Of a DNA stretch of 5,358 nucleotides, positions 1 through 5,358 are shown piece by piece. Positions within the stretch are counted from its first letter, which is position 1, and each line of letters starts with the position of its first letter. A model generated the notes under the pieces. It searched no databases. It was not told the origin of the DNA and saw only the letters and a program-made list of their open reading frames with translations. This stretch comes from Pseudomonadota bacterium (GTDB lineage Bacteria > Pseudomonadota > Alphaproteobacteria > Reyranellales > Reyranellaceae). The position numbers and the translations under genes are program-made. The DNA is taken from the NCBI GenBank assembly GCA_023416135.1, contig JAEZIF010000062.1, forward strand, positions 1-5,358, written 5' to 3'.

Positions 1-255
1 TGCCATTCGCTCGACGCCAACCGGGTCGGCCCGGCGCATCGCGGCGTCTTCGGCCGCAAGGCCGGCTCGGTGCCGAACTTCAGCTACTCGAGCTCCGTGA
101 AGAGTTCGGCCGTGGTGTGGGAGGAGAGGACGCTCGATGCCTGGCTGACCAATCCGCAGGCGCTCATTCCCGGCCAACGCATGAACTTTCGCGTGGCCCT
201 GCCTCAGGACCGCGCCGACATCATTGCCTATCTGCGCCAGCAGTCGGGCAAGTGA
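1..255 (+). CDS. Class I cytochrome c, C-terminal part (5' end outside window)
   Basis: This is a small electron carrier with covalently bound heme that would act in the periplasm. The reading frame is open from base 1 and gives 84 residues before a TGA stop. The first two residues are Cys-His, which fit the last two positions of a CXXCH heme motif; the first Cys and the signal peptide lie outside the window. Residue 2 would then be the proximal heme ligand. Next come GP (residues 11-12), GVFGRKAGS (15-23), FSYS (26-29), a W/LDAWL segment and NPQ, then PGQRM, whose Met61 fits the sixth heme ligand. The end, with ADIIAYLRQQ, is the usual C-terminal helix. This order matches cytochrome c2-like or cytochrome c family proteins of alphaproteobacteria. 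An in-frame GTG at base 70 is not a credible start because conserved family sequence runs upstream of it. The gene converges with the minus-strand unit, with 38 bp between stops. Its redox partner cannot be told from here, and it could be the end of a longer multi-domain protein. Confidence 0.9.
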   Translation, partial: CHSLDANRVGPAHRGVFGRKAGSVPNFSYSSSVKSSAVVWEERTLDAWLTNPQALIPGQRMNFRVALPQDRADIIAYLRQQSGK

Positions 256-265
256 GAGGGGAACC

Positions 266-280
266 CGGCGCCGCACGCCG
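266..280. terminator. Weak hairpin between convergent genes, possible bidirectional terminator
   Basis: A five-base inverted repeat (CGGCG, five-base loop, CGCCG) lies in the 38-bp gap between the cytochrome c stop and the stop of the facing membrane-protein gene. Its position suits a terminator shared by both transcripts. Neither side has a run of T, so it would not be a classical intrinsic terminator. A five-base GC stem also arises easily by chance in DNA of this composition. Confidence 0.2.
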
Positions 281-293
281 CCCGCTTCCAGCT

Positions 294-650
294 TCAGATG
301 AAGAGTGCCGCGACCAACACGACGCTGAAGAAGACCGAGACCGAGATCAGCGGGAGCGCGCCGAGCCAGCGCGTGGTCTGCGGCAGCACCTCCCAATAGC
401 GCAGGGCAGGGAAGGCGGCCCACAGTGAGAACAGAAGGCCGAGCAGCCAGAAGCCCACCGCAAGCGGCAGGGCGACGTTGACCTGGTCCTGTGCCACGTC
501 GGCGATGCCCAGTGCCACGATGGCCGGCGGCACCGAGGCGGTGTACAGGGCCACCGCCCAGATGGCTCGATTGCGGATACGCTGGCTGGTGCCGAACGGC
601 GCCGTGGAGGCGGGCGGCGTACTGCCCGGCGAACCCGGGCCGTCGGCCAC
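294..650 (-). CDS. Small three-helix membrane protein of unknown function
   Basis: I do not recognise this family. The 118-residue product has a polar, Pro/Ser/Thr/Gly-rich start (residues 1-24) and a short basic stretch RIRNR (24-28), followed by three hydrophobic segments at about 29-50, 58-80 and 95-118. The last helix runs to the C-terminus (AALFI). An amphipathic loop with RYWEVLPQTTRW joins helices 2 and 3. There is no Met inside the protein, so the start must be non-ATG. I chose the GTG at 650-648: it lies one base after the aminotransferase stop, and AAGG at 660-657 stands six bases upstream as a ribosome site. A TTG at 722-720 would extend the frame into the aminotransferase gene and is less likely. 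Basic residues before helix 1 hint at a cytoplasmic N-terminus. The tight spacing implies co-expression with the aminotransferase, but no enzyme or transport motif is visible. The long hydrophobic pattern and natural stop argue against a shadow frame. Confidence 0.72.
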   Translation of the reverse strand: MADGPGSPGSTPPASTAPFGTSQRIRNRAIWAVALYTASVPPAIVALGIADVAQDQVNVALPLAVGFWLLGLLFSLWAAFPALRYWEVLPQTTRWLGALPLISVSVFFSVVLVAALFI

Positions 651-651
651 G

Positions 652-2061
652 TCAGCCCTTGAAGTGCCCTTCCGACTTGAGGTCGGCGAGGGTCGCGTCG
701 AAGGCCTGGCGCAAGCGTCCAAATAGGTCGGCGAGCTCGGCCTCGTTGATGATCAGCGGCGGGCAGATCGCGACGCGATCACCCATGTTGCGGATGAAGA
801 GCCCGCGCGCCGTGGCATGGTTGTAGACGCGGTTGCCAGCGCCGACCGCGGTCAGGTCGAACGGCGCCTTGGTCTTCTTGTCGGCGACGATTTCCAGCGC
901 ACCGACCATGCCCACGCCCATCGCCTCGCCGCCCAGCGGATGGTCGGCGAACGACTGGATGTGCTTCTGGAAGGCCGGGCTCATGCGCTTGGCATGGCCG
1001 AACAGGTCGAGCTCGTCATAGATCTTCTGCGCCTCGAGGGCGACGGCAGCCGCCACCGGATGGCCGGAGTAGGTGAAGCCGTGGCCCCAGGTGCCGATCT
1101 TGCTGCTTTCGCTCATCAGCGCCTGATAGACCTTGTCGTTCACCATAACCGCCGAGATCGGCAGGAACGATGCCGACAGCGCCTTGGCGCAGGTCAGGAT
1201 ATCCGGCTTGATGTTCAGCGTCTGGCAGCCCCAGACATTGCCGGTCCGGCCGAAGCCGCAGATCACCTCGTCGGCGACGAACAGCATGTCGTACTTGCGG
1301 CACACCGCCTGGATCTTCTCGTAGTAGCCCTTGGGCGGCACGATCACACCACCGGCACCCATCACCGGCTCGCAGATCATCGCGGCGACATGCTCGGCGC
1401 CGCCTTCCTTGATGATCAGCTGCTCGAGCTCATCGGCGCAGCGCGTCGCAAACTGCTCCTCGGTCTCGCCGTCCTGACCGTTGCGGTAGTAGTGCGGCGT
1501 CAGCGTGTGCACGACGCCGGCGATCGGCAGGTCGAAGGAGCGGTGGTTGTGCGGCAGCCCGGTCAGGCTGCCCGATGCGACGGTGATGCCGTGATAGCCC
1601 TTGAGCCGCGACACGATCTTCTTCTTGTCGGGCCGGCCGAGTGCATTGTTCATGTACCACACCATCTTGACGACGGTGTCGTTGGCCTCCGAGCCCGAGT
1701 TGGCGAAGAACACCTTCGACATTTCGACCGGCGCCATCTGCTTGAGCTTCTCGGCGAGGTTGATGGCCGGCTCATGGGAGCGGTGGTTGAAGGCGTGGTA
1801 GAACGGCAGCTGCTTCATCTGCTCGTAGGCGACCGTCGCCAGGCGCTCGTTGCTGAAGCCCAGCGCCGCCGACCAGAGGCCGGCCATGCCCTCGATATAT
1901 TCCTTGCCGTCGTCGTCGGTGACGTAGATGCCGCGGCCGCGCACGATGGTCAGCGGGCCGGTCTCCTCGTGCTTCTTGAAATTCGTGTAAGGATGCAGGT
2001 GGTGCGCGATATCCCGAGCCGCGTTGGAGTTCCCGCGGAAGCTGCGTGAGACGTCGTTCAT
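652..2061 (-). CDS. Class III (omega-type) PLP-dependent aminotransferase
   Basis: The 469-residue cytoplasmic enzyme should transfer an amino group from an amine or omega-amino acid to a keto acid such as pyruvate. Length and motifs fit fold-type I class III transaminases, close to the amine:pyruvate type described from Chromobacterium violaceum. Visible landmarks are HHLHP (20-24), GMAGLWS with Trp63, the phosphate-binding NSGSEAND (121-128), GYHG with Tyr156 stacking on the cofactor, DEVICGFGRTG (264-274) with Asp264 for the pyridine nitrogen, CAKALS with the Schiff-base Lys293, HGFTYSGHP with Thr330, and FIRNMGD with Arg424, which aligns with the arginine that binds substrate carboxylate in the family. 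All catalytic residues are present. The ATG at 2061-2059 is chosen because AGGG lies seven bases upstream and family homology begins soon after; the longer open frame runs into the promoter region. Beta-alanine, GABA, putrescine, taurine or other omega-amines are all possible donors, and motifs alone cannot decide. Annotation pipelines often label this group 'aspartate aminotransferase family', which does not imply aspartate as substrate. Confidence 0.95.
   Translation of the reverse strand: MNDVSRSFRGNSNAARDIAHHLHPYTNFKKHEETGPLTIVRGRGIYVTDDDGKEYIEGMAGLWSAALGFSNERLATVAYEQMKQLPFYHAFNHRSHEPAINLAEKLKQMAPVEMSKVFFANSGSEANDTVVKMVWYMNNALGRPDKKKIVSRLKGYHGITVASGSLTGLPHNHRSFDLPIAGVVHTLTPHYYRNGQDGETEEQFATRCADELEQLIIKEGGAEHVAAMICEPVMGAGGVIVPPKGYYEKIQAVCRKYDMLFVADEVICGFGRTGNVWGCQTLNIKPDILTCAKALSASFLPISAVMVNDKVYQALMSESSKIGTWGHGFTYSGHPVAAAVALEAQKIYDELDLFGHAKRMSPAFQKHIQSFADHPLGGEAMGVGMVGALEIVADKKTKAPFDLTAVGAGNRVYNHATARGLFIRNMGDRVAICPPLIINEAELADLFGRLRQAFDATLADLKSEGHFKG
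655..660 (-). promoter_or_regulatory. Ribosome site that decides the GTG start of the small membrane protein
   Basis: AAGGGC lies in the last codons of the aminotransferase gene, with AAGG six bases before the GTG at 650-648. The aminotransferase stop lies between the site and the start codon. This arrangement favours re-initiation by ribosomes finishing the upstream gene. Confidence 0.5.
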
Positions 2062-2155
2062 GTGCGCACCCTGAGAAAATATAGCCGGAACGGGACGATA
2101 GCGGCCCCGGGCCGGGAATGTCCAACGTATGTACCCATGCAAAAAATTTGGGCAA

Positions 2156-2165
2156 TTGACGTCAA
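2156..2165. promoter_or_regulatory. Perfect 10-bp palindrome TTGACGTCAA, possible shared -35 or operator
   Basis: The ten bases TTGACGTCAA equal their own reverse complement and lie near the middle of the divergent region, in its AT-rich part. Each half contains a TTGAC -35-like core, one per strand. A dimeric regulator binding here could control both transcription units, or the symmetry could simply reflect overlapping -35 boxes. No second copy of the site is seen in the gap. Confidence 0.35.
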
Positions 2166-2192
2166 GACACTGCCGGTGCAACGTAAGGTAGG

Positions 2193-2208
2193 TATGCGTC
2201 AGCGCATA
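2193..2208. promoter_or_regulatory. Inverted repeat TATGCG-N4-CGCATA, operator-like or leader hairpin
   Basis: Two perfect six-base arms, TATGCG and CGCATA, flank a four-base centre (TCAG). The element lies about 60 bases before the binding-protein ATG and just downstream of the TTGACG box, where a repressor would block the plus-strand promoter. As RNA it would form a six-pair stem with a tetraloop in the 5' leader. Its form suits a helix-turn-helix dimer site, but no regulator gene is in the window to pair with it. Confidence 0.35.
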
Positions 2209-2269
2209 TCACCACGGGTCGGGGAGACCGGTCGGCGCGCAAGGGTGTGTCGCCAAACGAGGGAATACG

Positions 2270-3883
2270 ATGACTTTCAATCTGCGGCAGTCTGTTGCAC
2301 TGGCGGCGATCGCCTGCACGGTCTTCGGCGTGGCGCCCATGGCGCACGCCAAGACCTTCAAATGGGCCAATTCGGGCGACGTCAGCTCGATGGACCCGTA
2401 TGCTCGTCAGGAGACCTTCCTCCTGACCTTCACTCAGAACATCTACGATCCGCTGATTCGGCGCGACAAGAACCTCAAGCTCGAGCCAGCGCTGGCCACC
2501 AAGTGGGGCCAGACCGATCCGACGACCTGGTTCTTCGACCTCCGCCCGGGCGTGAAGTTCCATGACGGTTCGCCGCTCACCGCCGACGACGTGGTGTTCT
2601 CGCTGAACCGCGCCAACGGCCCGGGCTCGAACCTGCAAAGCAACTTCGTGTCGGTGAAGGAGATCAAGAAGGACGGCGACATGCGCGTCCTCATCACCAC
2701 CAAGTATCCCGACCCGCTGCTGGCCGACAAATGGGCCAACATCGTCATCATGTCCAAGGCTTGGGCCGAGAAGAACAACGCCGTCAACTCGGCGGACATG
2801 ACCAAGAACGAGGAGAACTTCGCCACCCGCAACGCCATGGGCACGGGCCCCTTCATGCTGAAGGAGCGCAAGGCAGGCGAGCGCACGGTGCTGGTGAACA
2901 ATCCCAACTGGTGGGACAAGCCCGAGCATAACCTCACCGAGGTCATCTTCACCCCGGTAGCCAACCCCGCGACCCGCGTCGCGGCGCTGAAGGCGGGCGA
3001 CATCGACATGACCTACGAGGTCCCGCCGGCCGACACCGAATCACTGAAGAAGGACGCCAACGTCAAGGTGCTGGAAGGTCCCGAGACCCGTATCGTCTAT
3101 CTCGGCATGGACCAGGAGCGGCCCGAGCTGCTCGAGTCCAACGTCAAGGGCAAGAACCCGTTCAAGGACAAGAAGGTCCGTGAGGCGATCCATCGCTCGA
3201 TCGACGTCGAGGCGATCAAGCGCACGGTGATGCGCGGACAGTCCTTCCCGACCAACCTGATGGTGGCGCCGGGCATCAACGGCTACATGAAGGACCTCGA
3301 CAAGCGGCCGGCTCTGCTGAAGCCGGAAGAGGCCAAGAAGATGCTGGCCGACGCCGGCTATCCCAACGGCTTCGAGGTCGGCATGGACTGCCCCAACGAT
3401 CGTTACGTCAACGACGAGAAGATCTGTCAGGCCGTCGTGGCGATGCTCGCCAAGATCGGCGTGAAGGTGAATCTCAAGGCGCAGACGCGCAACCTCTACT
3501 TCGCCAAGATCCTGCGCAAGAACGACCTGTCCCCGGGTGAGACCAGCTTCTACATGCTGGGCTGGTCGCCGGCCCAGACCTACGACGTGCACAACGTCTT
3601 CGAGGCGCTGATCCAGACCCCGAACAAGGAGACCAAGAAGGGGCAGTTCAACGCCGGCGGCTACTCGAACCCCAAGCTCGACGCGCTCGCCGACAAGATG
3701 GAGCAGGAGACCGACAAGGCCAAGCGCGACGCCGAGATCGCCGAGGCCACCAAGCTCTATGTCGACGACTTCGCCTACATCCCCCTGCACCAGCAGGCCC
3801 TGGTGTGGGCGTCGCGCAAGAATATCGACCTGGTCCAGCCGGCCGACAATTCCTTCCCGCTGCGCTACGTCAACGTGAAGTAG
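2270..3883 (+). CDS. Periplasmic solute-binding protein of a Dpp/Opp-type ABC transporter
   Basis: This 537-residue protein belongs to the family 5 extracellular solute-binding proteins (SBP_bac_5), which bind di- or oligopeptides and, in some members, nickel, opines or other amines, and deliver them to an inner-membrane ABC importer. The first 27 residues form a Sec signal peptide: MTFNLR, a hydrophobic core, and AHA before the predicted cut at Lys28. There is no lipobox, so it should be soluble in the periplasm. The mature part starts with a beta strand (KTFKWA), then DPYARQ, YDPLIRRD, WFFDLRPGVKFHDG (87-100) and LTADDVVFSLNR (103-114), the usual family core. GTGPF, NPNWW, VAALKAGDIDM and PFKDKKVREAIHRSID follow in the expected order, and the C-terminal lobe ends IPLHQQALVWASR...LRYVNVK. 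Length and order are complete. The ATG has GAGGG six bases upstream. The ligand pocket cannot be read from sequence alone, so peptide specificity is not proven. It is the first gene of the transporter operon. Confidence 0.95.
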   Translation: MTFNLRQSVALAAIACTVFGVAPMAHAKTFKWANSGDVSSMDPYARQETFLLTFTQNIYDPLIRRDKNLKLEPALATKWGQTDPTTWFFDLRPGVKFHDGSPLTADDVVFSLNRANGPGSNLQSNFVSVKEIKKDGDMRVLITTKYPDPLLADKWANIVIMSKAWAEKNNAVNSADMTKNEENFATRNAMGTGPFMLKERKAGERTVLVNNPNWWDKPEHNLTEVIFTPVANPATRVAALKAGDIDMTYEVPPADTESLKKDANVKVLEGPETRIVYLGMDQERPELLESNVKGKNPFKDKKVREAIHRSIDVEAIKRTVMRGQSFPTNLMVAPGINGYMKDLDKRPALLKPEEAKKMLADAGYPNGFEVGMDCPNDRYVNDEKICQAVVAMLAKIGVKVNLKAQTRNLYFAKILRKNDLSPGETSFYMLGWSPAQTYDVHNVFEALIQTPNKETKKGQFNAGGYSNPKLDALADKMEQETDKAKRDAEIAEATKLYVDDFAYIPLHQQALVWASRKNIDLVQPADNSFPLRYVNVK

Positions 3884-3911
3884 CGGCCGACGCACGATCA
3901 CGTCTTTTCAT

Positions 3912-3958
3912 CCCTCATGCTCCTCTCCCCTTGGCGGGGAGAGGAATTCGGGTGAAGG
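3912..3958. repeat. Palindromic intergenic element with strong hairpin, REP-like
   Basis: A perfect inverted repeat of ten-base arms (TCCTCTCCCC at 3921-3930, GGGGAGAGGA at 3936-3945) surrounds a five-base loop, TTGGC. Outside it, CCCTCA (3912-3917) and TGAAGGG (3953-3959) are near complements with one extra base, so the stem can extend after an internal loop. This CCCTCA...CTCTCCCC...GGGGAGAG...GGG pattern resembles dispersed palindromic repeats found between genes in many high-GC alphaproteobacteria; that resemblance comes from memory, not from a search. The nine bases GGGTGAAGG occur at 3950-3958 and again at 3961-3969. Because it lies between the binding-protein and permease genes, the hairpin may protect the upstream mRNA from 3' decay or reduce read-through, giving more binding protein than permease. 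No T run follows, so a full intrinsic terminator is unlikely. Confidence 0.65.
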
Positions 3959-4036
3959 GGGGGTGAAGGCGCCCAAACGCACATTCCGTTCTGGCGTCTT
4001 TCCTGCTAGGCCTGCGCTCGGGCCGACCTTATCCAC

Positions 4037-5029
4037 ATGATTGCCTTCATCCTGCGACGAATGCTGCAGTCCATCGCCGTCCTGGTGGCGGTGGGCTTGG
4101 TCGCCTTCTCGTTGTTCCGCTACGTCGGCGACCCCATCAACGCCATGGTCGGCCAGGACACCTCGATGGAGGACCGGGCGGCCCTGCGCGAGAAGCTGGG
4201 GTTGAATGATTCCCCGCCCGTGCAGTTCCTGCGCTTCATATCTAATGCCGCGCGGGGCAATTTCGGGCTGTCGTACCGCACCTCCGAGCCGGTCAGCCGC
4301 ATGATCTTCGAGCGCGTGCCCGCGACCCTCGAGCTGGCTTTCTGCGCGGCGATTTTCATCCTCTTCGTCGGCGTACCGATGGGGGTCTATACCGGGCTCT
4401 ATCCCAGGCACTGGTCGAGCCGATTGCTGCAGACCGTCTCCCTGCTGGGCGTGTCGCTGCCGCCCTTCCTGCTCGGCATTCTGCTGATCCTGGTCTTCGC
4501 CGTCATGCTGCACTGGCTGCCATCGTTCGGCCGCGGCCAGACCGTGCAGATCGGCTGGTGGACGACCAATTTCCTCACGATCTCCGGGCTCAAGGCCCTG
4601 ATCCTGCCCTCGATCACGCTGGGCCTGTTCCAGCTCACCCTGATCATGCGCCTGGTGCGCTCGGAGATGCTGGAGGTGATGCGCACCGACTACATCAAGT
4701 TCGCGCGCGCCCGCGGCCTCACCAACCGGGCCATCAATTTCGGCCATGCCCTCAAGAACACGCTGGTGCCGGTGATCACGGTGATGGGCCTGCAACTCGG
4801 CACCCTGATCGCCTTCGCCATCGTCACCGAGACCGTGTTCGCCTGGCCGGGCGTCGGCCAGCTCTTCCTGCAGTCGGTCCAGTTCTCCGACATCCCGGTG
4901 ATGGCCGCCTACTTGCTGCTGATCGCGCTCCTGTTCGTGGTCATCAACCTCGTCGTCGATCTCCTCTATTTCGTCGTCGATCCGCGCCTGCGCAGCCAGG
5001 GCGGCGCGGCGCGCGTGGCGGGCCACTGA
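4037..5029 (+). CDS. ABC transporter permease, DppB/OppB type
   Basis: The 330-residue inner-membrane protein is one of two channel-forming subunits of a peptide/nickel-family importer. The N-terminus MIAFILRRMLQS is typical, followed by helix 1 (about 9-28), a long periplasmic segment with GDP, LREKLGLNDSP and GNFGLSY (residues 31-80), then five further helices at about 100-120, 132-160, 185-205, 243-268 and 288-315. The cytoplasmic EAA loop that docks the ATPase is clear at about 214-246 (DYIKFARARGL, then HALKNTLVPV). TETVFAWPGVGQL (264-276) and the ending VVDPRLR are also family marks. The protein is full length. The start is set by homology: the ATG has no good Shine-Dalgarno sequence (GGCCGACCTTATCCAC precedes it), so translation may be weak. 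The gene follows the binding-protein gene after 153 bp with the hairpin element and lies one base before the next permease. Confidence 0.95.
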   Translation: MIAFILRRMLQSIAVLVAVGLVAFSLFRYVGDPINAMVGQDTSMEDRAALREKLGLNDSPPVQFLRFISNAARGNFGLSYRTSEPVSRMIFERVPATLELAFCAAIFILFVGVPMGVYTGLYPRHWSSRLLQTVSLLGVSLPPFLLGILLILVFAVMLHWLPSFGRGQTVQIGWWTTNFLTISGLKALILPSITLGLFQLTLIMRLVRSEMLEVMRTDYIKFARARGLTNRAINFGHALKNTLVPVITVMGLQLGTLIAFAIVTETVFAWPGVGQLFLQSVQFSDIPVMAAYLLLIALLFVVINLVVDLLYFVVDPRLRSQGGAARVAGH

Positions 5030-5030
5030 C

Positions 5031-5358
5031 ATGGCGATGCAGGCCGCACCACGAGGGAAGGACCGTCCCGGCTGGCTGCATCGCATCACCGACAGCGACA
5101 TCTGGTGGAGCTTCAAGTCCTCGCCCACCACCGTCACGGCCGCGGCGGCGACGCTCTTCATCTTCATCATCGCCTTCTTCGCGCCGCTGCTCGCGCCGCA
5201 CACGCCGTTCGACCCGGCCACGCTCAGCCTCAGCGACGGGCTGAAGCCGCCGGTCCTGGTCTCGCCCGACGGCGAATGGACCTTCCCGCTGGGCACCGAC
5301 GACCAGGGCAGGGACGTGCTGAGCGCCATCATGTACGGCACGCGCCTGTCGCTGATCG
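5031..5358 (+). CDS. ABC transporter permease, DppC/OppC type, N-terminal part (cut by window end)
   Basis: The second permease subunit of the importer begins with ATG one base after the DppB-type stop (TGACATG), a sign of translational coupling. The 109 residues present include a hydrophilic cytoplasmic tail (1-34) with DIWWSFKSSP, a first membrane helix at about 35-55 ending APLLAPHTPFDP, and a periplasmic segment with the family signature LGTDDQGRDVLS (87-98) then MYGTRLSLI. This signature is diagnostic of DppC-like subunits. A segment of about 20 residues between DPATLSLSDG and FPLGTD (LKPPVLVSPDGEW) is longer than in the shortest family members but common in OppC-like relatives. The remaining helices and the EAA loop lie beyond the window. 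A second ATG two codons later could also serve as start. Confidence 0.93.
   Translation, partial: MAMQAAPRGKDRPGWLHRITDSDIWWSFKSSPTTVTAAAATLFIFIIAFFAPLLAPHTPFDPATLSLSDGLKPPVLVSPDGEWTFPLGTDDQGRDVLSAIMYGTRLSLI

Larger units (their letters stand above)
2062..2269. promoter_or_regulatory. Divergent promoter region between aminotransferase and transporter operon
   Basis: This 208-bp gap separates two divergent start codons and must hold promoters for both units unless one is transcribed from further away. It contains an AT-rich patch around 2140-2160, unusual for this DNA. Ribosome sites stand at each end: AGGG (2072-2069, minus strand) for the aminotransferase and GAGGG (2259-2263, plus strand) for the binding protein. 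TTGACG at 2156-2161 fits a sigma70-type -35 box on the plus strand, and because it is part of a palindrome it also reads TTGACG on the minus strand (2165-2160). No good -10 box follows at 17 bases on either strand (CAACGT plus, TTGCAT minus), so exact promoters are uncertain. A minus-strand TATATT at 2083-2078 lies too close to the ATG to be a convincing -10. Confidence 0.55.

Noticed and set aside
817..2049. A 410-residue open frame on the plus strand opposite the aminotransferase
   Set aside because: It is fully antisense to a gene with complete catalytic motifs. Its product is a His/Arg/Leu/Val-rich sequence with no domain pattern, as expected for a shadow frame in high-GC DNA.
2062..2181. 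A 40-residue N-terminal extension of the aminotransferase from an upstream start
   Set aside because: The extension crosses the AT-rich promoter region and the shared palindrome. The ATG at 2061 has a well-spaced AGGG, and family homology begins after it.
2226..2233. Eight-base palindrome GACCGGTC before the binding-protein gene
   Set aside because: An eight-base palindrome of this GC content is common by chance, and nothing else in the region supports it as a site.
3041..3901. A 286-residue minus-strand frame opposite the binding protein
   Set aside because: It is antisense to a full-length family 5 binding protein and is made of low-information Leu/Val/His/Asp-rich sequence.
3889..3909. 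Possible terminator after the binding protein (GACG...CGTC followed by TTTT)
   Set aside because: The stem has only four pairs with an eight-base loop, and the T run is four bases. It is too weak to call, and the stronger hairpin nearby explains the region better.
3908..5341. A 477-residue open frame on the minus strand opposite both permease genes
   Set aside because: Its composition (many Gln, His, Asp, Glu and Arg) is the mirror of hydrophobic membrane codons on the plus strand. It runs through the intergenic hairpin and has no recognisable domain.

Overview
This high-GC window looks like chromosome from an alphaproteobacterium. That rests on strong G/C bias at codon third positions, the style of the class I cytochrome c (GP...GVFGRKAGS...NPQ...PGQRM), a Dpp-type peptide/nickel-family ABC cassette with a long periplasmic binding protein, and a palindromic intergenic element of a style common in Hyphomicrobiales-like genomes. 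The genus cannot be named from the sequence.

Layout. Bases 1-255 (+) hold the 3' end of a small soluble cytochrome c gene, cut inside its heme-binding motif. Facing it on the minus strand is a two-gene unit that reads right to left: a complete class III (omega-type) PLP aminotransferase (2061 down to 652), then a 118-residue three-helix membrane protein of unrecognised family (650 down to 294). The second gene starts with GTG one base after the aminotransferase stop, so the two are probably translationally coupled. Bases 2062-2269 are a divergent intergenic region with two near-ideal small palindromes and a ribosome site at each end. To the right, on the plus strand, lies an ABC transporter operon: periplasmic solute-binding protein (2270-3883), a 153-bp gap with a strong inverted repeat, a DppB-type permease (4037-5029), and the first 109 residues of a DppC-type permease (5031 onward, cut by the window end). 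The ATPase genes are expected beyond the right edge.

How the genes may work together. The divergent layout suggests one locus for uptake and first-step catabolism: the transporter imports a peptide, amine or omega-amino acid, and the aminotransferase removes its amino group, probably to pyruvate or a similar keto acid. The family assignments are solid; the substrate link is inference. The cytochrome c gene points the other way and is probably an unrelated neighbour. I see no mobile element, phage gene, CRISPR array, tRNA or rRNA. The least explained parts are the small membrane protein behind the aminotransferase, the palindromes between the divergent genes, and the inverted repeat inside the transporter operon.
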